Shown here: one piece after another, positions 1-9,492 of the stretch | Numbering within the stretch: position 1 is the first letter of the stretch | Layout of the letters: each line of letters starts with the position of its first letter | From: Phoronis australis | Lineage: Eukaryota > Phoronida > Phoronidae | Assembly: GCA_002633005.1 (NCBI GenBank) | Contig: NMRA01000002.1 | Span: forward strand, 2,452,369 to 2,516,368 | Direction of reading: 5' to 3' | Length of the DNA stretch: 64,000 nucleotides | Position numbers and translations under genes: made by a program | Notes under the pieces: model-generated | What the model was told of the DNA's origin: nothing | Databases searched by the model: none | Seen by the model: the letters and a program-made list of their open reading frames with translations, nothing else

Positions 1-225
1 ACAGGCAAAATTTCACGGGCAGTGTCAAATTGTGAGGTCCATATACAATTTACATGCATTGAGTTGTTCCCCAGCTTTACTTTGATGCTAGTCTATACAC
101 ATCTTGCTGGCTAGTTAGTTCAGAGTGCGACAGTCTGAAATAGCTTACCAATGAGTAATTGTCTCTTGGCTGAAGTTCAGCTGCTGAACGGTCTGGACCT
201 TTGGATTCTACTAAAACTCCCTCAC

Positions 226-345
226 CCAGGTACCAGTTGTGACAATGATTTTTCTTAGTGTCTACTGTATGATAATATAGGTAAATCCACTTGTACACAG
301 TGTTGTCAATCACAAGCTCCTGGCATGTTGGTGGATTGGTTAAAC
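226..345 (-). CDS. Possible internal exon of an unidentified minus-strand gene leaving the window
   Basis: On the minus strand there is an open stretch rich in Tyr, Trp and His (for example VYKWIYLYYHTVD and NHCHNWYLG) that runs into a good donor, G|GTGAGG, with the exon ending at 226. No convincing pyrimidine-rich acceptor is visible upstream, so the other edge is arbitrary. A plausible 5' exon lies at 528-600 on the same strand. I do not recognise the protein. It could equally be chance open frame, and it is listed because its composition and donor look exon-like. Confidence 0.25.
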
Positions 346-357
346 CAATCGACCAAC
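327..357. repeat. 31-bp near-perfect palindrome carrying two inverted CCAAT boxes
   Basis: The arms read GTTGGT-g-GATTGGTT and AACCAATC-g-ACCAAC around a single central base. Each arm contains CCAAT or ATTGG. It lies 170-270 bases from the possible minus-strand start at 528-600. CCAAT boxes are normally upstream of a start, and this one would be downstream, so a regulatory role is only a guess. Confidence 0.45.
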
Positions 358-527
358 GAACAATTGTTCATTTGTGAGTAATTTAGAGGTTTTTTTAAAT
401 TTTACATTACACCTGGAACCAGAATTTTGTAACACTCTTCTTCATTGTGTGGAGCAGAGTGAGGTCGTCGCTGCATTCACCTTTCCTCTCAAGGTCTGTG
501 CGTGTGTCCATGGCTAGTAAATCTCAC

Positions 528-605
528 CTTATTTTGCACTCCTGTTGAAAAATCTACTGGTCTGTCGCCATCTTGGAACCGATCTAGAGAGGCCTTCATT
601 TGATT
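528..605 (-). promoter_or_regulatory. Possible minus-strand transcription start and non-coding first exon
   Basis: Read on the minus strand, the motif CCAAGATGGCG (566-576) matches the YY1-type element typical of the first bases of housekeeping transcripts. The ATG inside it opens only a five-codon frame. About 40 bases downstream is a donor-like AAG|GTGAGA, so the exon would end at 528. This would be a short, mostly untranslated first exon of a gene running out of the left edge. It faces away from MRPS14, so the two might share a bidirectional promoter. Confidence 0.3.
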
Positions 606-619
606 CTATGCCACACCCA

Positions 620-1460
620 TGACCAGAAACTCGCAAAATGCCACAGTACACTAGTAGTGAGCACTGTGCAATTTAAATACTGATGATTAATATGAAGTTA
701 AGTAGGTATTTGCATACTTGTAACTGTGCTAATGTATGACAGGAACTAAACGGCAATGCTGTTTTGATAGACTATGCTAAACAAAGTGTAGTTAATTGAC
801 TACTTGTAAGTGTGAAAGCAAAAATTCTGCAAACAGGTGACCATTGCACTAATGGCCTACCTCGCGGGCTCACAGAACCCACATCATGCAGTGTTATTCC
901 CCAGCACCAAATCACGATACTTAATGCATACAGTTCAGTGATGTGCGGCGGATTAATTCTGCCATGAAACTCATTCTTAAAAAACTTTTGTCAATTTTCT
1001 ACCTATTTCATGTTCACATTATCACTTGTGTTGTGTTTCTAACTACTTTGGTCAAGCAATCACAAAGATGAGGAATTAGCTTGCAAGTTCCACTTTAAGC
1101 TTCATATAGACTATCCCAGGCAGATATTGCTACATCTGTGTACAGTGCTGTGTTAAGATTAGGTGACTTTATTTGTGTATTGACACTTTCAAAATTTAAT
1201 AATGAACCACCATGGTTGCTTTTAATGTGCTCAATCACAAACATATAGTAAGAACAGCCAACTATTGGGTAATAGTTGGATGTGACCATCTCTGGCTTCA
1301 TGTTGAGAGCCAGTTATTTCCACTGGATAATTTACTTGGTTATTCTGGACGTAATTAGTTTAGATTATTTCGGAAAATCTTATAAAGAAAATATTATTTT
1401 TCACCTCTCAACATCTTCTGCAAAACACTACGTCAAACAGTCACAAGAGTTGTCCTTCTG
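620..1460. other. No gene recognised upstream of MRPS14 exon
   Basis: The first exon of MRPS14, encoding roughly the first 5-20 residues of the mitochondrial leader, should lie here or near 600. I could not identify it: no short ATG exon with a clear donor stands out. The open frames at 1095-1491 resemble no known family. Confidence 0.5.
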
Positions 1461-1540
1461 CCATGAGGTGTGTGTGTACTGCCTGGGTTGAAAACTTCTA
1501 TCAGAAGTGTTTGGGATTACATAATGCTGATGTATTTCAG

Positions 1541-2807
1541 GTTCCACGTGCCTATGCAGGGTATTCTCTCTTAAGGCCATGCCCTACTTTTGTGGATCAA
1601 GTTCGGGGTCACCGCTACAACTACGTTGATAAACACATGATCAAAGACGTGAAACGACGCAACACAGTAAAGGAATACTTCCCAATGCGACAAAGACTTA
1701 ATGCCATTCGTAAAAATGTTATTTTACCTAAAGAAATACAGGTTTGTACAAATATTACAAAGATATTGTGTGTTCAAGGGGAATCATTTTTCACTGACTT
1801 GGTCCCTGCAGTTTAAATGTGCACCATTGGAATGACTGTGTATAAAAGCTAACCTTAGATTATTATTTTACCTTTGACTTGTCTTGGATGTTCAGAACTT
1901 GTTTGTAAGGGAGTGGTCAAATATTTTGTCATCGTTGGAGAGATGAGTCTTTGCAAAAGATGATGATTTATGATGGGGAGCTGGTTAGTGTCATGGTGAC
2001 ATCATCATGTGGTTTATTAGAATATTTTCATCACAGTAAATGTATCATTAGGAAACTAGTTCAACTTACATAAAGAGGAATTGGCTAATTCGAAAACTGG
2101 GACCCACAGTATGACAGTGCAATGATTTGATCGTATTTCACTAGACTTAACTTATAGACACACAAATGACATACTCACTCCATCACTGACCAAATGGGGG
2201 TTGGCTGTGATGATGTAATTAGACACCGGACAGGGTGGGGTCATATCATGATGATGGGTCATGGGGGAGTAAAAGTGGCAAATTTGGATGACGTAATATG
2301 TGAACACTCCCCAAGAGTGTGCAAAAATTCCTGCTGATGGCGACCCTGGAGTCAGATCACATGACTTACCACCACCATCTTTGTATTTGTATTTATAAAG
2401 CTGCATTGCCCTCTTTCCAGCTGTCTAGAAGTACACCTTTTATTGTCTTAGAATCAGTCTCATAATACTCCTTAGAGGGATATGTTTGTATCTGTTACCA
2501 GCAACAACACAGAAATCATCGGTGATGTATTTGGAGTTAGTAACAGAACTAGAATACTATGGTGCTGAGGATGATTATGAGACACTGGATGAAATGCAGC
2601 TCTAATTGTCTTTCTTGTCTTCAGGAAATGGCTGACAAAGAGGTCTCAGATCTACCAAGAGACAGCAATTACATCAGAACGCGAAACCGGTGTGTTTTAA
2701 CCTCTCGACCTCGTGGAAATCTTCGACGGTGGCGCATCTGCAGAATGCAGTGGAGACTATTAGCGGACTATAACAAACTGTCGGGTGTAACACGGTCTTG
2801 TTTCTAG
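1541..2807 (+). CDS. MRPS14: Mitochondrial ribosomal protein S14 (uS14m), two main exons
   Basis: This is a small-subunit mitochondrial ribosomal protein that sits in the head of the 28S subunit near the mRNA path. Exon 1541-1741 encodes 67 residues, including VDKHMIKDVKRR and LNAIRKNVILPKEIQ, and ends CAG|GTTTGT. Exon 2625-2807 begins after TCTTCAG and encodes 60 residues, including LPRDSNYIRTRNRCVLTSRP (the S14 signature RNRC..T.RPRG), then a TAG stop. Both junctions are phase 0. These 127 residues nearly match the whole animal protein (about 128), so only a short N-terminal leader is missing. A candidate acceptor (ATTTCAG) precedes 1541, implying an unplaced upstream exon. The alternative is an in-frame ATG at 1463 with no intron, giving a 26-residue leader. 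Homology is clear; the start is not. Confidence 0.93.
1742..2624 (+). other. MRPS14 intron with a low-complexity block
   Basis: The intron is 883 bases, from GTTTGT to CAG. Around 2165-2400 it holds GGGG- and CATGATGATG-rich sequence giving a long open frame on the minus strand. That frame is compositionally simple and I reject it as a gene. Confidence 0.6.
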
Positions 2808-3269
2808 TCTAGACCCGTTTATCAACAGGCATTTTCTAAAATAGGGCTCTTGTCTGGGCTACTAATTTCAGATCCCCTTTAACATTCTCATAGTGAACTT
2901 GCACATGTAAATTCTTTGAATGGACTTCTTAAGGAGGCAGAGAACGCGAAATATCTTTAAAACAATTGCTGACGAACGTATCATCTCGCAAAGTCTACTA
3001 CAGAGTTATTCACTTTCCTTTGAGGGAGAATTTCCAGAAAAAAATCAGAGCAAAAGTCTGGATTTCTGAAATACTGGGTAAGGAAATACACAGTAGTCAC
3101 CACAGGGTTTCTTATCTCGCTCCCACATGCGCGCATGAGCTCCGAGTCACTGTCTTTCGACTAACAACTGACTGCCAAGAGGCCGGGATATGAAAGACAG
3201 ATTATCATTGTGTATTTTAGATTGTATTTGAATAATACCACATCTTATAACTAATTTTAAACAGTAAGT
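2808..3269. other. Intergenic, nothing recognised
   Basis: This is the sequence downstream of the MRPS14 stop. There is no clear AATAAA close to the stop codon, and no exon-like open frame. Confidence 0.5.
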
Positions 3270-3426
3270 CATTGGAGGATTTAGCGGGGACAAGGGAGCC
3301 ATGCCCCAACCCCCCTAAAATTCTTCCAGATTCCATTTGGCAGTTCGGGGCTGCGAATGTCTGACGGGCAAAATCCTGGTTAATACTCTGCCCCTACCCC
3401 AACTCAAAATACTGGATCCGCCCCTG
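3270..3426 (+). mobile_element. Family 1 hAT-like MITE, copy 1
   Basis: The copy begins with a degraded CATTGGAGGATTTAG and ends GGATCCGCCCCTG, the inverse of the other terminus (CAG.GGCGGAT). The interior carries the shared block CTAAAATTCTTCCAGATTCC and later GGCAAAATCCTGGTTAATA. At 157 bp with no coding capacity, it is a non-autonomous DNA transposon remnant. No clear target-site duplication remains. Confidence 0.75.
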
Positions 3427-3672
3427 GTTAGAACTTGCATCAATCGCCTCCTTATCGGAGTGGCTGCTTCTTTTTAATCGCCATTGATTGAAAAAATGCT
3501 TTGGCATCACCCGAAAATCAGAATTTTTACGAACAAACTCTAAAAATACCTGGTGAACAGTTTGAATTTTGTCAGTGGCAGAGAGCCACTCGCTCGGATA
3601 CAAAGATTTCTAGCGCATTCTGGGCTTAACTCTTATTTCTGATGTACATTGTGTTTTTCGTAATAAACATTA

Positions 3673-3711
3673 AAAAAGACCCGCGTTAAACAAGGCGTTC
3701 CGGGTCTTTTT
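3673..3711. repeat. 11-bp perfect stem overlapping the stop codon of the WSC gene
   Basis: AAAAAGACCCG (3673-3683) and CGGGTCTTTTT (3701-3711) are perfect inverse complements around a 17-base loop. The outer bases of the stem overlap the TAA stop (3710-3712) of the minus-strand WSC gene, so its mRNA would carry the hairpin right after the stop. It looks like a bacterial intrinsic terminator, but the context is a spliced animal gene. Confidence 0.7.
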
Positions 3712-5802
3712 AATTATTCCGTAGTAAGACGCATCTTCCATCAGGGAAGTGAATGGTATGCGCGCACTGACTGACGCGATTACACATGAAAAGGCACGTC
3801 GTTTTCTGTCGAATGGAGTCGGTCTGAATTATTTTAACGTCATAAGGAAGAGTTGGTACACTGGCAAACCATGGCTCTCGTCTTGCCGTGTAGAACTGCA
3901 CCCCATCGACTCCACCGTTTGTTACGTTAAGCTCCGCTTCGAATCGTACATAATATGGCGCCGCTGTAACCAGAGAAATGTGAAAGTGAGATTGCATGTG
4001 CAGAAGCAGGGACCTTTTGTCTTCTGACTTTAGACAAAAGCCAGATCGTTGAGTACGAATAGTCAAATGTTTATTTTTTATCTTTTGCCAGAGCTTTTGG
4101 TCTGCTCATGAGTACAGTAGGCTAGGGATTTTTGCCTTTTGGCTTCGAGCTGTAGACAGATTTTCCCCTGAGAAACAGCCGGCCAGTGATGCGTTTCCAA
4201 GACGCAAGACTTTCACGAGAAAAGTTTCTCTGATCAGTTGTTTTTCTCGATATTTCGCAATTATTTTTATATTGTGTTTTTACGAGTTTCTTGCAACTTT
4301 GGGACACAGCCCAGACTCACAAATAGTATGAATGTTAGGGAATGATACTCAGAATCTTCGTTGGGAGATATGTTGTTATTCCTGGTGTTTCTGTGCACAC
4401 TGGTAATTATATCAATTTCGTAAAATTTAGAAAAAAATCGATACCGTAACTCAAATACAGACCGGTCATGCATAGACAATGCACTTAAATTGTCGCGCCT
4501 TCGGCCGCTCGATGACATCTCCAAAAGTTCCAGTAACATCTTTTAAGAATCACCTAAACTTTGACAGACACCTGAACATACAGTATTTCACCGCCATATC
4601 CAAAATAGCCCCTCCCCCCATGGCACTACGTATACAATGAATGATCCCAGGTTTTCCTCCACGAGTTTATGCATTTACTCCTCGCACGTAATCTCCCTAA
4701 GCAACTTCAGTGATTGTCTTAGAACTTCCTGTGTCGACTTGAAACGGCACCCCTCCAAAATAAATTTCAGTTAAGGGAATGAGACAAGTCACAGAGGACT
4801 AAGTCTTATGAATAAGCCGCTGTGGTATAACCATAGTGTCCAGCTAGAGAATTCAACAACTCGTAGACAACCTGCGATATCGGTCATGCGAGCGGCGGAG
4901 GCGCATAGCCGTGATAAAGGGCATTACTTATCCACTGTGCTTGGTCTTTTGCGGAGAATGCTATCCCATTATAGCTCTTGGCAGTGAAACTTTACAGTAA
5001 AACTTCCCATTAACTGTCTCTGAGGAACTAATTTTTTGGGAACAAACAATCAATCCGGGTCGGATGTGACTCGTTTTTAAGAGTTCGGCAAATCTAACTG
5101 GTTTTTAAGATCCCGGCAAATAGCAGCCCTGTGGCGGGTCTTGTTTTGTGTTTGTTCCTGCCGGAAAATTGTGGAACAAATTTGGTAGAGATGTGCTTCG
5201 TGTTCAGTTCGCGCTTAGCACTGCTAAAAGACATTATTAGAACGTTGCAAACGTTGTAAACGGTCCTATAGAGACTAAAACTGCACTACGGTGTCTACTT
5301 GTAAATGTTAATTGTAACTGCAAATAAGTTCAATTTGTTGGAAAACAGACAGTGGAGAATAGGGCTTCCCGTGCTGAGGTAGACATGCGCAATATAAGGT
5401 CATGTTTGACAACCTGATACTCGTGAAGTACATCAATGTAGGAGGAGACTGTGTGGAATGCCGGTATGTCTAACAACAGGCTTCGATTGCTGTAATACGT
5501 GTAACTATTACACTTTATAATGCAGTTGTTACCTTTTGTGACCATAACCCAGTTCCTATGCGTTGCTCCACACATTTGAGAACGGTCTCCCGGACATGGT
5601 CTGTTACAGTCAGTGTCGGGTGCTCGTCCGTATCGGCCGTAGCTGTTGCCGCATCTACATTCGAAGCCCCACTGCACCGCTGCATACCATGATCCGCGCT
5701 CCTCACAAGTCTGCAGACACGCAGCATGAGTATTTTTGCCGCTGTTACTTACAAAGGGAATATCTCTATTGGCGCCATTGTCAACAAAGCAGGCTGGCAA
5801 GC
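3710..5802 (-). CDS. WSC-domain secreted protein with C-terminal PAN/apple-like segment (3' two exons)
   Basis: Exon 5533-5802 (90 codons, phase 1 to 1) is preceded by TTTATTACAG and ends AAAG|GTAACA. It encodes one complete WSC domain with eight cysteines, including PACFVDNGANRDIPF, ECRCGNSYGRYG and CNRPCPGDRSQMCG. WSC domains bind carbohydrate, and in animals are found in extracellular or membrane-anchored proteins. Exon 3710-3963 follows a strong acceptor (TTTCTCTGGTTACAG) and joins in phase. It encodes 83 residues ending with four cysteines in TTCLFMCNRVSQCAHTIHF and DGRCVLL, a PAN/apple-like spacing, then TAA. The last exon lacks a membrane segment, which fits secretion. The 5' end is unsettled: a candidate exon with a hydrophobic leader is at 7651-7963. 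The WSC call is firm; PAN is a spacing-based inference. Confidence 0.85.
3964..5532 (-). other. Intron of the WSC gene
   Basis: GT..AG intron of 1569 bases (minus strand GTAACA to GGTTACAG), phase 1. The open frames inside it at 4122-4539 resemble no family. Confidence 0.7.
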
Positions 5803-5877
5803 CTGTAATAAACATGGTTTCTCATCAACCATCTTTCCCAAATTTTACCTTCAGTTTGGAAATGATGTGAAAGAAAG

Positions 5878-5990
5878 ATTCCTGAATTTTAACTTCAGGT
5901 TACGTAAGACCCTAGAAAATTGTCCAAATTTGGCTGATTGCGGAACATCGTATTTCAGAAACCGCTGATTAGATTCGTATGAAACCTACA
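5878..5990 (+). repeat. Family 6 dispersed repeat, copy 1
   Basis: Contains GTAAGACCCTAGAAAATTGT, CCAAATTTGGC and GGAACATCGTATTTCAGAAA, a block that recurs near 38.85 kb and 46.0 kb. No terminal repeats or coding signal are seen. Confidence 0.6.
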
Positions 5991-6711
5991 GATGCCATGC
6001 CGCTTATGCACTGTTGTTCAGGACGCGATTACTTATTTTCACAATGTTCCCCCTTTGCATGAGGGGGTATCAAAAATAGGAGTCGTCTCGTTTTCATAAA
6101 AAAGCAAAAGCTGCTTAAAACAAAAAAAAAACGAAACAGTATTTTAGAAACACTGAAACACGTTTTTGACGTTCCACCTTGAACATTTATCGAATAAAAT
6201 TGGATCATCTTATCGATACCGTTGGTGTGCTATCCACCTGTGTCTTTACTAAATTTTACTAAAAATACATGGCCACGTGACCCAATTAACAACAGATCAA
6301 ATTCTACAGGTTTCCTAGTTTCAGAAATTACCTGTACCGAGTTAAAATCTTTAGTTTTGTACTGAGATATTATGCTAAATACGCAGACCTGTAATTAAGG
6401 TTCTACACAAGCTTAACGAAAACATCACTGGCATCTTAACACGAAGAAGTCACGATTAAATTTTTCACTTATTATCATTTTCTCCACTAAACAACAGCTA
6501 CATTTTGGTATATAACATGCCTTTCTCGGGTCAGGAAGATGCATGTTGTCAAGTTTGGCTGGTCTACATAATTATCTGTAGCCTAATTTTAACATTTCCA
6601 TTTTATTGAAGTAGCAATATGTAGCTCAGTACAAGGAATTTTGAACCAGCTTATGAGTCTTATGTTTGATATTGAGCCTTCTTGGGAACATGTGTATACG
6701 CAAGTCTCTCT
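5991..6711. other. AT-rich, no gene seen
   Basis: This lies upstream of the WSC exon on the minus strand, and is probably intron. It includes an A-run near 6120. Confidence 0.5.
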
Positions 6712-6871
6712 CATGGGCGGATCCAGGATTTTGAGTTGGGGGGGAGCCAGGGCAGAATATTAGCCAGGATTTTGCCTGTCAGACATTGACACTCCCGAAC
6801 TACCCAATGGAATCTTGGAGAATTTTAGGGGGGGGCATGGCCCCCTTGGCCCCCCTCTAAATCCGGCACTG
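6712..6871 (-). mobile_element. Family 1 hAT-like MITE, copy 2
   Basis: Starts CATGGGCGGATCCAGGATTT and ends TAAATCCGGCACTG, so it is inverted relative to copy 1. The middle matches copy 1 (GAATCTTGGAGAATTTTAGG). 160 bp, non-coding. No target-site duplication was recognised. Confidence 0.8.
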
Positions 6872-7650
6872 TATCATCCGTTTGCAAAACTTATTGAATC
6901 TCGACAACCACCATGGAGGATATTTTGTGTTTTGAAAAATCATTCAACTGGAATGCCAACTTCGATCTCGCGCTGCTGAGGTTACACCGCGCGTGAAAGG
7001 CATTTGTATGCATTCGTTTGTTCCGGTGTTGGTTATTCCTATGGAATTTACTGTCACTAAAACTTTTCGCAACTCCCACGTTTTTCTACTGAATTGCATA
7101 ACAGTCATATCATTAAAAAACTCTTCATCAATGCTTGATGGTGTATGATTATAGCAGAAGCAAACGATCAATAACATAATTCATAAATAATCATCATTTC
7201 GCAAACCGGTCATTTTAATGTTTTTCTTTTTATTCTAAAAACCAAGAGTGTTACCAAAATGCAATAATATCAAAGTGTTGTAATAGTAACACAAAAAGCG
7301 AAATGGGCTAGAAAGTTTACACAAATGACTAATTAAACCAGCATGGAAACAATTTCAATGATTCAGGAAAGAATTCTTCCCTGTCAAGACAAAGATTTTA
7401 GTATGTGGATCCCTCACAGCTGCTGTGAAGAATATAGTCAAGCATTCATCCAAAAGTATACACTTTTATTATTGGACCTTGGAGCCGTCTGATACAGTTT
7501 TTCAGTAAAAATACTCCTCCTACTTATCCGAAATTTGCAGGTAAAAGCTTTTTGATTCTTAAAAGGCTTAGCAACCGTCTATTTTGTGAATGTACTGTGG
7601 ATAGATCATTTCAGAGGATGCAGACAGTGAACGACTTTCCATGACCTTAC

Positions 7651-7963
7651 TTCTCCAGAAAAAAATAAGTGACCCTGATACATATAAAGACATTGGAACA
7701 CATTTTGCGATTGCTATGTTGCTAAGGAAAGTGGACTCAGGAAAATAACAAAATTCATGACAAGAAGACAGATGAACGCCTGTTCCATAGTTGTCAACAT
7801 TCGAGAATCGAAAAAAGTTGCACAGCTGGATTGAAAAGGGAGACTTCCGAATAAAAAGTGGAGCATCTGTGTCTATGCAGTTGGCCAGTGCAATGCACAC
7901 TGTCAGCAAAACAAAGTACTGGACTGGACTCAAAATCCGCCGTTTTTTCACGTTGTTGTAAAG
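7651..7963 (-). CDS. Candidate upstream exon of the WSC gene with hydrophobic leader
   Basis: On the minus strand an open frame includes KKRRILSPVQYF followed by VLLTVCIALANC, which looks like a signal peptide core, then a cysteine-containing stretch. It ends at AGAA|GTAAGG, a good donor in phase 1, the phase needed to join the WSC exon at 5802. There is no in-frame ATG; a TAG sits upstream at the possible acceptor TTAG (7964-7966). So the start codon would have to come from another exon. I give it as a candidate only. Confidence 0.35.
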
Positions 7964-9332
7964 CTAACCAATGACTGCCGAGGTTACATCCACCAATGCT
8001 AAAGCGCGTGCTACTGCGTAATACTTGCGTGCTGGCTAGGCACGTAGGCCCAGCGAGCAGTGGCATACAGATGGTGTCATCATCCTGAGTCGAGTTACCA
8101 GTTGTGTAGTAAAGAAACTGGACACTAGTATTCTAATTTGACCAACGCCAAGTTGTACAGCCTAATTACAATTCTGATTGTTATCTATTTCAATACAAAA
8201 TATCAACATCGGTCAAAATATGATTTCACAGAAAGTTTTTAATAAATTATGAATCCTCAGATCTTCACATTTTTCCAAAACCCGGTTACAGCACTTTTTA
8301 GCCTGGTTTTCTTATTTGACAAAAACTGTTTTGATTAATTGGTGCGAAAAAGTTTAGCGCTTGATGTAGTAAATAGTACATGTATTCTGTGGTTGACTGG
8401 CATAGCCCGGCACAAATATATAAAAAGTTACTCGAAAACGTTTCGAAGTGTTTCATGACAAAAAACACCGGGCCAGGGCCATAACCCGTCGCTTCACAAC
8501 TGTTAAATGGTGACTGATAGTCATTAAATTAACACGATACAATTATCTACACGAAGTTGATAGGCCTGTTATATACCATTCTTTTTTCGGACATTATGTT
8601 TCTACTAAAACAATGAGTCAACATACTACAATACAAAACGGTTCGCCTGTTAGCCGGCTCCGTGACCGTTCAGCGGGCTAATTCCGACTGGTTCATGATC
8701 TCGATTCGTGAATTCTCATGACCTCCACTAGGGGCGTCAGCACGCGTGTTCCGTCACTGGTACAAAACGGTCTTGGTCAACAATCACCATTCTGCATTTC
8801 AGGGCTAGAGTTCTACGGAAAATCAAGCCTGTTGCAAACAGTCCCTCGGTCTAATGCAAGAATCTCAATCAGGGTCTGTTAAAATGCCAGGATGCTTCCA
8901 AATAGACACTGCAAGAAATTCCTTAGCGGGCACCGAACTACTAGCACGTGAAATGAAAGACACTTCATTCTGTTTTCTGTTACAATATTGTGCAGTGACG
9001 TACAATAAAATTCAAGACCCGACCAGCAGCTATCTATAATTCCATCTCTACAAATGCGATTACTGATTCAATGCAATAAGTGAATCCTTGATGCGCAGTA
9101 CGCTGAGGTGCTCGGCAGGACATCCGCTGCACAAAAATAGGCTGCCGTTCGTTGCAGGAAATCTTTTAAATAAGTGAACATATCCACAAGCACTTGCGGT
9201 TCGAACACAAAATTCTAGACACTCTCACTCTGCACATATTGGCGCTCGGGCCACTGTACATTACGGGTGTGACAACGGTCTATGTGCAGTGAACACCAAC
9301 ACAAATTGTTACCCTTCATTTGCCATCAGTTG
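7964..9332. other. Intergenic or upstream intron, nothing recognised
   Basis: No conserved exon was found on either strand. Open frames at 7794-8066 (minus) and 8854-9039 (plus) are short and not family-like. Confidence 0.5.
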
Positions 9333-9492
9333 CAGTGGCGGATTTGGGGAGAGGGTCAAGGAAGCCATGCCTCCCCCTAAAATTCTCACAGATTCTTTTT
9401 GGCAGTTCGGTGGTGCGACTATCTGACGGCCAAAATCCTGACCAATATTCTGCCCTGGCCCCCCCTAACTCAAAATCCTGTATCCGCCCCTG
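9333..9492 (+). mobile_element. Family 1 hAT-like MITE, copy 3
   Basis: Starts CAGTGGCGGATTTGGGGAGA and ends TGTATCCGCCCCTG. The pentamer AGTTG occurs immediately before and immediately after, consistent with a 5-bp target-site duplication. 160 bp, non-coding. Confidence 0.85.

Noticed and set aside
2152-2406. 84-codon minus-strand frame in the MRPS14 intron
   Set aside because: Simple-sequence composition inside an intron of a gene on the other strand; no homologue recognised.
3673-3711. Bacterial transcription terminator or bacterial contamination
   Set aside because: The stem adjoins spliced animal exons and no bacterial gene surrounds it, so it is listed only as a hairpin.
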